A model generated the notes under the pieces. That model was not told the origin of the DNA, did not search any database, and saw only the letters and a program-made list of their open reading frames with translations. From DASUAS01 sp963809795 (GTDB lineage: Bacteria; Actinomycetota; Acidimicrobiia; IMCC26256; DASPTH01): DNA of 64,000 bases. Position numbers and translations under genes: made by a program. Location: positions 62,001 to 126,000 of the forward strand of contig CAWELN010000007.1 in NCBI GenBank assembly GCA_963809795.1, written 5' to 3'. This document shows, one piece after another, positions 25,735 through 33,688 of this stretch (the stretch's first letter is position 1; each line of letters opens with the position of its first letter).

Positions 25735-26314
25735 ATGAGCAACGACGGCGACGAGATGAAGGCACTCGTCATCGACGAGTGCGCCGACAAGATGCGCAAG
25801 GCGGTCACCCACCTCCAGTCCGAGTTCGCGGCCCTGCGGACGGGTCGCGCGTCGTCGAGCGTGGTCGAGAAGCTGCGGGTCGACGTCGTACGGGAGCGAC
25901 GTCCCGCTGCAGCAGCTCGCCGGCTTCGGCGTGCCCGAGCCGCGGGTGCTCACCATCTCGCCCTACGACAAGGGCACCATCAAGGCGATCGAGAAGGCCA
26001 TCCTGCAGAGCGACCTGGGCGTCAACCCCTCGAACGACGGGCAGGTCATCCGCCTGGTGTTCCCCGAGCTCACGGAAGATCGCCGCAAGGAGCTGGTGAA
26101 GGTCGCCCGCAACCGGGCCGAGGAGGGCCGGGTCGCCGTCCGCAATGCCCGCCGCCACGCCCGCCACGAGCTCGAGGGGCTCGAGAAGGACGGCGAGATC
26201 AGCAAGGACGACCTCGATCGCACGGAGAAGGACCTCGAGAAGCGCACCCACGAGGTCGTCGCCGACATCGACGAGCTGCTCAAGCACAAGGAGCAGGAGC
26301 TGCTCTCGATATGA
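25735..26314 (+). CDS. frr: Ribosome recycling factor (one extra base in the reading frame)
   Basis: RRF splits post-termination ribosomes with EF-G and is essential in bacteria studied. The first ~50 residues (LVIDECADKMRKAVTHLQSE, FAALRTGRASSSVVEKLRVD) lie in one frame. From YGSDVPLQQLAGFGVPEPR onward the protein is in the next frame, through SPYDKGTIKAIEKAI to the end ELLKHKEQELLSI. One surplus base at about 25884-25889 accounts for this; removing it gives 192 residues. The last codons are duplicated in the following spacer. Most likely a sequence error in an intact gene. Confidence 0.92.
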
Positions 26315-26430
26315 CGCCCGGGCCGGTCGGAGGAGCAGCGGATGCGACCCGGGAGAAGGAGCAGGAGCTGCTCTCCATATGACGCCCGGGCCTGAGCCGG
26401 ATGCGACCCGGAGAGGGAGCTGCTCTCATG
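26288..26430 (+). repeat. Degenerate tandem duplication of the frr 3' end
   Basis: The 37 nt from 26288 (last frr codons, stop and beyond) recur at 26356-26392 with a single mismatch. The linked block GGATGCGACCCGG(G)AG recurs at 26340-26355 and 26399-26413. A third, shortened copy (AGGGAGCTGCTCTC) begins at 26414. Each copy re-encodes the frr tail KEQELLSI or part of it. The period shrinks from 68 to 58 nt. Confidence 0.85.
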
Positions 26431-26507
26431 AGCGGGCCGCCGACGAGTGTCCTGGCGGCGACGTCGGCGCGGTCTAGCCTGGTGGAGCGAGACCTCCGGA
26501 GGATCGT

Positions 26508-27980
26508 GTGCCCGATTTCGATGACGATCGACCCGAGTCGCCGCCCGCCGAGGGGGTGAGGATCCTCGGCGCCGAGGAGGCCCAGGCCGCGGTCGAGGGC
26601 GTCCCCGAGCGGCCCCGTGCCGAGGAGCCCAAGCGCCGCCGGCGTCCCGCGCCGCCCGAGGACGTGCAGCCCGCGGCCCGGTTCCCGTTGCCGGCCGACC
26701 GGCTCCCCGGGGAGGTGCCCGGCCCCGAGGTGCGGCCCGCCCCGCCGCCGCCGGCGGGTCCCACGGCCGGTGAGCCCTCCGGCCCGATGCCGCTCCCGCA
26801 CTGGACCGAGCCGCCGACCGGAGAGGTGCCGATGATCGCGGACGAGCCGGGCGACGAAGAGGTCTGGGCGGCCGCGGGCAACCAGCCCCGCTTCCGCTCC
26901 GAGGCCGGTGACTGGGGCGAGGGCGACTTCGGCATCAGCGACGAGGGCCTGCACGACGACACCACCGCGATGGGTGCGCTCGTCGACGTGCCCGACGTCG
27001 ACGAGGACGAGGAGTTCGCGGCCCAGGTGGCCGCCCGTCGGGCGCCGCCCCGCCGTACCCGCACGCGCACGCCGCGCGCCTCTCGCCGCGCCGCCTCCGC
27101 CTCGCAGTTCCCGACCATCGAGGACGAGACCGAGGCGCCGCACGTGACCGCGTCACCCCGCGTCCTCCCCACCCGCGACGACCTCCCGACCCGCATCGTC
27201 ACCGGTGCGATCCTCGCCGCGGTCGCGCTGCTGGCGTTCGTCATCGGTCGCGCCGGCACCGCGGTGCTGGTGACCGTGATCGTCGCCGCGGCCGCGTTCG
27301 AGCTGTTCGAGGGGTTCCGCCGCGCCGGGTTCCAGCCCGCCACCCTCCTCGGGTTGCTCGGCTCGTTGTCGTTGGTGGGCATCGCGTACAACCACGGTGA
27401 ACGGGCGTTCCCGCTGGTCAGCGCGGTGGTGATCGGCTTCACGCTGTTCTGGTACCTGGCCAAGGTCGTGCACGCCCGACCGATGGTCAACGCCGCGGTC
27501 ACCATCTTCGGGTTCGGCTACGTCGGCATCCTCGGCGGCTTCGCCGGTCTGCTGCTCGTGTTCCCCGACGGCGTCGGGATGATCATCGGGCTGGTGCTCT
27601 GCGCGGTGAGCTACGACGTCGCCGGCTACTTCGTCGGCACCCGGATGGGCCACCGCCCGTTGATGCCCGACGTGTCGCCGAACAAGACCGTGGAGGGCCT
27701 CGCCGGCGGGATGGCGGCGTCGGTCGTGATGGGACTGATCCTCGCCATCATCGGCCTGCACCCCTGGAACAACTTGAGCAACGGCTTCCTGCTCGGCGTG
27801 GTGGTCGCGATCTTCGCCCCCCTCGGCGACCTCGTGGAGTCGATGCTCAAGCGCGACCTCGGGCTGAAGGACTTCGGCACGCTGCTGCCGGGCCACGGGG
27901 GTGTGCTCGACCGCTTCGACGCCATGCTCTTCTGCCTGCCGGCGGTGTACTACCTGGTGGTTGCGCGCGGTCTCGTCTGA
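26508..27980 (+). CDS. cdsA: Phosphatidate cytidylyltransferase with long disordered N-terminus
   Basis: CdsA makes CDP-diacylglycerol from phosphatidate and CTP, the branch point to membrane phospholipids. The membrane part begins near residue 225 (IVTGAILAAVALLAFVIGRA), with about eight helices. The signature region is GLAGGMAASVVMG, KRDLGLKDFGTLLPGHGGVL and DRFDAMLFCLPAVYYLV. The first ~220 residues are Pro/Arg/Glu-rich and lack predicted structure, which is long for the family. The GTG start is the only plausible one near the preceding spacer. It overlaps dxr by 1 nt. Confidence 0.93.
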   Translation: MPDFDDDRPESPPAEGVRILGAEEAQAAVEGVPERPRAEEPKRRRRPAPPEDVQPAARFPLPADRLPGEVPGPEVRPAPPPPAGPTAGEPSGPMPLPHWTEPPTGEVPMIADEPGDEEVWAAAGNQPRFRSEAGDWGEGDFGISDEGLHDDTTAMGALVDVPDVDEDEEFAAQVAARRAPPRRTRTRTPRASRRAASASQFPTIEDETEAPHVTASPRVLPTRDDLPTRIVTGAILAAVALLAFVIGRAGTAVLVTVIVAAAAFELFEGFRRAGFQPATLLGLLGSLSLVGIAYNHGERAFPLVSAVVIGFTLFWYLAKVVHARPMVNAAVTIFGFGYVGILGGFAGLLLVFPDGVGMIIGLVLCAVSYDVAGYFVGTRMGHRPLMPDVSPNKTVEGLAGGMAASVVMGLILAIIGLHPWNNLSNGFLLGVVVAIFAPLGDLVESMLKRDLGLKDFGTLLPGHGGVLDRFDAMLFCLPAVYYLVVARGLV

Positions 27981-29092
27981 TGCGCCGGGTCGCCGTCCTC
28001 GGCTCCACCGGTTCCATCGGGACGCAGGCGCTCGACGTCGTCCGGAACCACCGCGACGAGTACGAAGTGGTGGCCCTGGCCGCCGCCCGCAACCGCGACC
28101 TGCTGGGGGCGCAGGCGGAGGAGTTCGGCGTACCGCTCTCGCGCGCCCGTCTGTGTGCCGATACCCCCGACGTGCTGACCGAGCTCGCGTCGCTGCCCGA
28201 GGTCGACGTCGTGCTCAACGCGGTCGTGGGCTTCGCCGGGCTCCCGGCGACCCTCGCCGCGCTCGAGCACGGGAAGCGCCTCGCGCTGGCCAACAAGGAG
28301 AGCCTGATCGCGGGCGGTCCGGTGGTGGCGGCCGCGCGCGAGCGGGGGACCGGCGAGATCGTCCCCGTCGACAGCGAGCACTCGGCGCTCTACCAGTGCC
28401 TGCGGGCCGGCCGGGCCGACGAGGTCGAGCGACTCGTGCTCACCGCCAGCGGCGGCCCGTTCCGGGGCTACGCCCGTGAGCAGCTGGCCGGCGTCACCGT
28501 CGCCGACGCCCTGCGCCATCCCACCTGGGACATGGGCGCCAAGATCACCATCGACTCCTCGACCCTGATGAACAAGGGCCTCGAGGTGATCGAGGCCCAC
28601 GAGCTGTTCGGGGTGCCGTTCGACCGGATCGACGTGGTCGTGCACCCGCAGTCGATCGTGCACAGCATGGTCGAGTTCGTCGACGGCGCGACCATCGCGC
28701 AGCTCTCCATGCCCGACATGCGCCTGCCCATCGGGCTCGCCCTGGGTGCGCCGGCCCGGCTGCCGGAGGCGTTCGGCGCCATCGACTGGACCACCGTGGG
28801 CCAGCTCACGTTCGAGACCCCGGACCTCGACGCCTTCCCGTGCCTGCGCCTGGCGTTCGCCGCCGGGCGCGCCGGAGGGGGCGCACCCGCGGTGCTGAGC
28901 GGCGCCAACGAGGTGGCGGTGGCGGCCTTCCTCGACGGCCGGATCTCGTGGACCGCGATCGCGTCGATCGTGGCCGAGGCCCTCGACGCCGGCACCGGGA
29001 ACGTCCACGAGGTCGCCGACGTTCTCGAAGCGGACCGGGTGGCGCGCGAGCGCGCCACCGACGCCGTCGACCGATTGGGCCGAGCCGCATGA
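27980..29092 (+). CDS. dxr: 1-deoxy-D-xylulose 5-phosphate reductoisomerase
   Basis: Dxr (IspC) converts DXP to MEP, the committed step of the non-mevalonate isoprenoid pathway. The 370-residue protein has the NADPH loop VAVLGSTGSIGTQALDVVRN at its start. The catalytic region follows: LALANKESLIAGG, VPVDSEHSALYQCLRAG, LTASGGPFRG and MNKGLEVIEAHELFGV. Its ATG overlaps the cdsA stop, and its own stop overlaps the rseP start. ispG, another MEP-pathway gene, is two genes downstream in the same run. Confidence 0.97.
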   Translation: MRRVAVLGSTGSIGTQALDVVRNHRDEYEVVALAAARNRDLLGAQAEEFGVPLSRARLCADTPDVLTELASLPEVDVVLNAVVGFAGLPATLAALEHGKRLALANKESLIAGGPVVAAARERGTGEIVPVDSEHSALYQCLRAGRADEVERLVLTASGGPFRGYAREQLAGVTVADALRHPTWDMGAKITIDSSTLMNKGLEVIEAHELFGVPFDRIDVVVHPQSIVHSMVEFVDGATIAQLSMPDMRLPIGLALGAPARLPEAFGAIDWTTVGQLTFETPDLDAFPCLRLAFAAGRAGGGAPAVLSGANEVAVAAFLDGRISWTAIASIVAEALDAGTGNVHEVADVLEADRVARERATDAVDRLGRAA

Positions 29093-30312
29093 AAGACCCG
29101 TTGGAGGAAGCCGGCGTCGAGGTCAACAGTCGCGTCGCGTCCGGCATCCTGCTGCTGTTCATCGCCGCCATGGTGGCGTTGGCGATCTTCGTGGCCGGCA
29201 GCCGCACCCCGCTGCTGCTCGTGCTCGGCATCATCCTCATGGTGATGCTCCACGAGTTCGGCCACTACTGGACGGCCAAGCGGGCGGGCATGAAGGTGAC
29301 CGAGTTCTTCGTCGGCTTCGGGCCGCGGTTGTGGTCCTTCACCCGGGGCGAGACCGAGTACGGCGTGAAGGCGATCCCCGCCGGCGGCTACGTGCGGATC
29401 ATCGGGATGACCAACCTGGAGGAGGTCGACCCGGCCGACGAGCCCCGCACCTTCCGGCAGGGCACCCCCGGCAAGCGGCTCACCGTGATCCTCGCCGGCG
29501 TCACCGTGAACCTGATCATCGCGTTCCTCCTGATCTTCGCGGTGATCGCCGGGCAGGGGCGCGTGAGCGACGGCCCCAACACCACCGTCAACCAGGTCTC
29601 GGTGGGCAGCGCCGCCCACGAGGCCGGGCTGCGGAGCGGCGACAAGATCGTCGCCGTCAACGGCGCCGCGATCTCCGGCTGGGACCAGCTCAAGTCGACG
29701 ATCGAGAAGAACCCCGGCCGGCAGATCGACCTCACCGTCGAGCGTGCCGGCGAGCGGGTCGAGGTTCCCGCCACCCCCAAGCGGCAGGGCGGTCAGGGAT
29801 TCCTCGGGGTCGCGCCCGACGTCAAGATCCGCGATGTCGGCGTGGCGGAGGCGGTGCCCGAGACGTTCAAGTCGATGGGGTCGATCTTCACCGGCTTCAC
29901 CCACGTCCTCGGCGACCGGCTCTCGCCGTCCGGCGTGAGCACGTCGGCGTCGCAGGGCTTCACCTCGGCGGCCCCGAAGGCGGGATCGAGCCAGGACCTC
30001 AACCGGCCCATGTCGCTCATCGGCATCGTCGACACCGGCAGCGAGCTCATCGGGAACAACATCTGGTTGCTGCTGCTCCTCCTCGGGCAGATCAGCTTCA
30101 TCCTCGCCGTGTTCAACCTCCTGCCGATCCTCCCGTTCGACGGCGGCCACGCGGTCGTCGTGCTCTACGAGTGGGTCGCGTCGAAGGTGCGCCACCGGCG
30201 CGTGTTCGTCGACTACCGCAAGATCATCCCCGTGAGCGTGGTGCTGCTCATCCCGATCCTGTTCCTCGGTCTGTCCTCGATGGTGCTCGACATCCGGCAC
30301 CTGGGTCAGTAG
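29089..30312 (+). CDS. rseP: Site-2 intramembrane metalloprotease RseP
   Basis: A 407-residue S2P-type zinc protease that cuts transmembrane anti-sigma factors and signal peptides. The HExxH motif is in LMVMLHEFGHYWTAKRAG (about residues 52-69), and the second metal motif is NLLPILPFDGGHAV (about 342). A PDZ domain lies between them (about 165-235, AAHEAGLRSGDKIVAVNGA). Four hydrophobic segments are visible. The start overlaps the dxr stop (ATGA), and ispG starts 7 nt after its stop. Confidence 0.95.
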   Translation: MKDPLEEAGVEVNSRVASGILLLFIAAMVALAIFVAGSRTPLLLVLGIILMVMLHEFGHYWTAKRAGMKVTEFFVGFGPRLWSFTRGETEYGVKAIPAGGYVRIIGMTNLEEVDPADEPRTFRQGTPGKRLTVILAGVTVNLIIAFLLIFAVIAGQGRVSDGPNTTVNQVSVGSAAHEAGLRSGDKIVAVNGAAISGWDQLKSTIEKNPGRQIDLTVERAGERVEVPATPKRQGGQGFLGVAPDVKIRDVGVAEAVPETFKSMGSIFTGFTHVLGDRLSPSGVSTSASQGFTSAAPKAGSSQDLNRPMSLIGIVDTGSELIGNNIWLLLLLLGQISFILAVFNLLPILPFDGGHAVVVLYEWVASKVRHRRVFVDYRKIIPVSVVLLIPILFLGLSSMVLDIRHLGQ

Positions 30313-30319
30313 GCGTCGG

Positions 30320-31541
30320 GTGCCCACGACCACGACCTCGCCGCGCCGGATCACCCGCGGCATCCACGTCGGCCCGGTGCCGGTGGGTGGGGGATCGCCG
30401 GTGACCGTCCAGTCGATGACCACCACGAAGACGGCGGACGTCGACGGCACGCTGGCGCAGATCTACTCCCTCGCCGCCGCCGGCTGCGACATCGTGCGGT
30501 GCACGTGCAACGAGGAGCCCGCGGCCGAGGGGTTGGCGCAGATCGTGCCCCGCTCGCCGGTGCCGCTGATCGCCGACATCCACTTCCAGTACAAGCTCGC
30601 GCTCGCGGCGATGGAGGCGGGCGTCGCCGGCCTCCGGCTCAACCCGGGCAACATCCGCAAGCCGGAGCACATCAAGGCGGTGGCGCGCGAGGCCAAGGAC
30701 CGCGGCCTGCCCATCCGCATCGGCGTGAACGCCGGTTCCCTCGACCCCGACATCGCGAAGCGGTACGGCGGACCGACACCCGAAGCGCTGGTCGCGTCGG
30801 CGGAGCGCGAGCTCGCCTACTTCGCCGAGGTCGGGTTCGAGGACGTCAAGATCTCGGTGAAGTCGTCGAACGTGCCGGTGATGATCGACGCGTACCGCCT
30901 CCTGTCGGAGACCGTCGACGCGCCGCTCCACCTCGGCGTCACCGAGGCCGGGCCGCTGCCCGGCGGGTCTGGTCAAGTCGACCGCCGGCATCGCCACGCT
31001 GCTCGCCGAGGGCATCGGCGACACCATCCGGTTCTCGCTCACCGCCGACCCCGTCGAGGAGGCCAAGGCGGGCCGCCAGCTGCTCGAGGCCATGGGCCTG
31101 CGCGAGCGCAAGGGCCTCGACCTCATCGCCTGCCCGTCGTGCGGCCGGGCCGAGGTCGACGTGATCAAGGTGGCGCGCGACGCCATGGCCGCGCTCGAGA
31201 CCCGCAACATCCCGCTGCAGGTGGCGGTGATGGGTTGCGTCGTGAACGGGCCCGGCGAGGCGGCGGGCGCCGACCTCGGCATCGCCGCCGGACGCGGCAA
31301 GGGCCACCTCTTCGTGCGGGGCAAGGTCGTGCGCGTCGTCCCCGAGGCCGACATGGTCACCGCGCTGGTCGACGAGGCCGAGAAGATCGTCGCCGAGGGC
31401 ATCGAGGCGCGCCTGGCCGCGGCCGACGAGAACGCGGAGGCGATCGCGGCGGCGACGCGCGAGGAGCTCCTGCAGATCCAGGGCCTCGACGCCAACCGGA
31501 GCGACGAGAAGATCGACAAGATCCGCGAGATCGCCGACTGA
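30320..31541 (+). CDS. ispG: 4-hydroxy-3-methylbut-2-enyl-diphosphate synthase (one extra base in the reading frame)
   Basis: IspG (GcpE) is the iron-sulfur enzyme making HMBPP in the MEP pathway. The N-terminal TIM barrel reads normally (VTVQSMTTTKTADVDGTLAQ, RLNPGNIRKPEHIKAVA) up to HLGVTEAGPL. One surplus base within 30961-30967 then shifts the frame. LVKSTAGIATLLAEGIGDTI and the rest follow in the next frame. The [4Fe-4S] ligands are in ACPSCGRAEVD and MGCVVNGPGEA. Removing the base gives 406 residues, normal for the short bacterial form. GTG start. Confidence 0.93.
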
Positions 31542-31560
31542 CGCGCGTTCTACACGCGCG
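31542..31560. terminator. Possible bidirectional hairpin between ispG and a convergent gene
   Basis: CGCGCG (31542-31547) and CGCGCG (31555-31560) around a 7-nt loop, between the ispG stop and the stop of the minus-strand membrane protein. A weak stem without a T-tract; placed at a convergent junction where a terminator is expected. Confidence 0.25.
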
Positions 31561-31729
31561 ACGGCGGTCGGAGCACGAGCACCGCGCCGGCGGCCGCGCA
31601 CACGACGCCGAGCACCGCCCAGAGCGCCTCGCCGGTCATGAACGATCCCTTGATCACGCCGACGCCCTGGAAGAACCAGACCAGGCCGACGACGAGGAGC
31701 ACGAGCCCGATCGCCCGCCGGATCCACAT
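31550..31729 (-). CDS. Small two-helix membrane protein
   Basis: A 59-residue protein starting MWIRRAIGLVLLVVGLVWFF, with a first hydrophobic helix at about residues 5-22 and a second at about 34-53 (GEALWAVLGVVCAAAGAVLV). A short loop carries GVGVIKGSFMTG. Small hypothetical membrane proteins with this hairpin plan are common in Actinobacteria and have no known function. It is convergent with ispG and 28 nt downstream of the SRPBCC gene. Confidence 0.6.
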   Translation of the reverse strand: MWIRRAIGLVLLVVGLVWFFQGVGVIKGSFMTGEALWAVLGVVCAAAGAVLVLRPPSRV

Positions 31730-31757
31730 CGCGTCCACCCTACGAGGCGCGTCCCGG

Positions 31758-32207
31758 TCACGGAGCGCGGAGTCGGCGTTCGGCTTCCGCGGCGGCCGAC
31801 GTCGCGTAGCCGTGCACGATGCGCTCCAGGATCGCGGCGAAGAGCGCGCCGGTGCCCGGGACCTTGGGTTCGAACGCCCCCGCCCAGCGGATGGCGGTTC
31901 CCCCGTCCGTGGCCGCGAGGAGGTCGATGTCGGCGTGGTAGCCGCGGACGGGGAGGCCGCGGACGATGGTGTACGCGAGGTGGTGCGGCGGGTCGTACTC
32001 GAGGATCTCCTCGAGCGCGAAGGCCGGTGGACGACCGAGGCGCCGGATCGCGCCCACCCCACCGGGAGCAGGGTCGCCGACGCGTTCCCAGTCCGACACC
32101 GTGACCGTGCGACCGGCCCACTCGCGCCAACGGGTGGCGTCGGCGAGCACCTCGAACACCGCGACCGGTGGGGCGCTCGACGCCACGGTGAGCTCGTACG
32201 TCGACAT
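31758..32207 (-). CDS. SRPBCC (START-like) domain protein
   Basis: A 149-residue polyketide-cyclase/START-superfamily protein, a small hydrophobic-ligand-binding fold. The N-terminal YELTVASSAPPVAVFEVLAD and WREWAGRTVTVSDWERVG, and the C-terminal amphipathic helix region (FAAILERIVHGYATSAAAEA), fit the family. ATG 32207 is used; a TTG two codons upstream is possible. It follows the methyltransferase gene by 9 nt, so probably the same transcript. Ligand unknown. Confidence 0.75.
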   Translation of the reverse strand: MSTYELTVASSAPPVAVFEVLADATRWREWAGRTVTVSDWERVGDPAPGGVGAIRRLGRPPAFALEEILEYDPPHHLAYTIVRGLPVRGYHADIDLLAATDGGTAIRWAGAFEPKVPGTGALFAAILERIVHGYATSAAAEAERRLRAP

Positions 32208-32216
32208 CGACAACGG

Positions 32217-32990
32217 TCAGGTCCTCTCGGCCCAGTACGCGTCGACCCGGTAGGGGAGCGCCAGCCGGTCGCGGCCGACGGTCGCCGGGTCGGTCCGCAG
32301 CACGGTCCGCACCTCGTCGAGCACGGCGTCGCGTCGGTCCGGAGGCAGCACCGCCACGTGGCTCACGCTCCGCACGCGTTCCACGAGATCGTCGGGCGAC
32401 AGCACCTGCTCGTGGTGGAACGTCGCCTCGACCAGGGGCCCGAACCAGGGGGTCTCCACGAAGGCCGACTCCTTCCATTCGTCGTGCGCCCGCCACGGCG
32501 CGCGCTTCTCCACGCGGTCCATGATCGCCCAGATCCGGTCGACCCATGGCACCGAGCGGTCACGCGCGTTCCACACCAGCGCCAGCCGCCCACCCGGCCG
32601 CAGCATGCGGTGGAACTCCTCCAGCGCGCGCCGGGCGTCGAACCAGTGGAAGGCCTGGGCCACCGTGATGCCGTCGAACGACGCCGGCGCGAAGGGGCAC
32701 GCCTCGGCGATCGCCGACACCACCGGGACCCGCGGCAGGGAGGCGGCGAGGAAGCGGCGCATGCCCTCCACCGGTTCGACCGCGACCAGCTCGGCAGCAG
32801 GCAGGCGCGCGTCGAGCAGCCGGGTGAACTTGCCGGTGCCGGCGGCGAGGTCGCACACCCGCGCGCCCGGCGACAGACGGAGCGACTCGACGATCCACTC
32901 GACCGCGTCCGCCGGGTATGAGGGCCGCGCCCGCTCGTACGCCGCGGCCTCGGCGCCGAAGCCGGACGCGGCGACGTCGTGGACGCTCAA
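32217..32990 (-). CDS. SAM-dependent methyltransferase (class I)
   Basis: A 257-residue methyltransferase. SAM-binding motif I is VCDLAAGTGKFTRLL, the acidic motif II is LVAVEPVEGMRRFLA, and motif III surroundings are APASFDGITVAQAFHWFDAR and MLRPGGRLALVWNAR. It resembles the UbiE/Rv-type class I enzymes, but the substrate is not readable. The only start near the family N-terminus (GFGAEAAAYERARPSYP) is a TTG overlapping the cysH stop (TTGA), which suggests coupling to cysH. Confidence 0.85.
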   Translation of the reverse strand: MSVHDVAASGFGAEAAAYERARPSYPADAVEWIVESLRLSPGARVCDLAAGTGKFTRLLDARLPAAELVAVEPVEGMRRFLAASLPRVPVVSAIAEACPFAPASFDGITVAQAFHWFDARRALEEFHRMLRPGGRLALVWNARDRSVPWVDRIWAIMDRVEKRAPWRAHDEWKESAFVETPWFGPLVEATFHHEQVLSPDDLVERVRSVSHVAVLPPDRRDAVLDEVRTVLRTDPATVGRDRLALPYRVDAYWAERT

Positions 32991-33688
32991 GCAGGTGACG
33001 CGGAAGGTGTCCAGCCGTGGAGGCCGCACTCCAACTTGCCGCTGCTCGACCACCGACCGGCGCGCGGGTCGTCGCCTTCCTTCACCGGGTTGGTGCACGG
33101 CCAGCAGCCGATCGAGGGGTAGCCCTTGTCGCGCAGCGGGTGCACCGGCAGACCGCGATCGGCGATGTAGCCGTCGATGTCGTCGTGGGTCCAGTTGGCG
33201 ATCGGGTTCACCTTCACGATGCCCCGTCCGACGTCGAAGCCGACGATGGGCGCGTTGACGCGGGTCGGCGCCTCGTCGCGCCGGAGCCCGGTGAGCCACG
33301 CCGACTTGCCCTCGAGGGCGCGGGCGAGGGGCTCGACCTTGCGCATGGCGCAGCACTCGTCGGGGTCGATCTGCCAGAGGTCGTCGGGCGCGATCTGTGG
33401 CGTGATCACCCGCAGGTTCAGGTCGTAGCGCTCGCGCACCTGCTCCACGTACCAGAGCGTCTCCGCGAAGTGGTATTGCGTGTCGAGGAACACGACCTCG
33501 AGCTCGGGGACGACCTGCGTGGCGACGTCGATGAGCACGCAGTCCTGGAACGATGCCGCCAGCACCGCGCCGTTGCCGAAGGTCTCCCATGCCCACTTGA
33601 TGGCCGACGACGCGGGCTCCTGCTCGAGCTCCGCGGAGACGCGTGCGAGATCTGCGAGATCCGGCGCCTCCGTCTCGGTGGCGGTCAC
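32987..33688 (-). CDS. cysH: Phosphoadenylyl/adenylyl-sulfate reductase
   Basis: CysH reduces activated sulfate to sulfite. The 233-residue protein has the PP-loop-like AVLAASFQDCVLIDVATQVV and FLDTQYHFAET. The paired cysteines CCAMRKVEPL and GYPSIGCWPCTNPVKEGDD indicate a [4Fe-4S] enzyme of the APS-reductase type. The redox-active Cys is near the C-terminus (KLECGLHG). The GTG start overlaps the sulfite reductase stop (GTGA). Together the two genes reduce activated sulfate to sulfide. Confidence 0.93.
   Translation of the reverse strand: MTATETEAPDLADLARVSAELEQEPASSAIKWAWETFGNGAVLAASFQDCVLIDVATQVVPELEVVFLDTQYHFAETLWYVEQVRERYDLNLRVITPQIAPDDLWQIDPDECCAMRKVEPLARALEGKSAWLTGLRRDEAPTRVNAPIVGFDVGRGIVKVNPIANWTHDDIDGYIADRGLPVHPLRDKGYPSIGCWPCTNPVKEGDDPRAGRWSSSGKLECGLHGWTPSASPA

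Noticed and set aside
25880..25895. Programmed +1 frameshifting at frr and at the other breaks
   Set aside because: No zero-frame stop codon, slippery CTT or internal ribosome-binding-site pattern like prfB is seen, and the contexts share nothing. Kept only as a remote alternative.
25735..26382. A longer RRF-like protein ending in the second copy of KEQELLSI
   Set aside because: After codon ~52 the frame is non-RRF, Arg/Gly-rich sequence. The match at the end comes from the tandem repeat.
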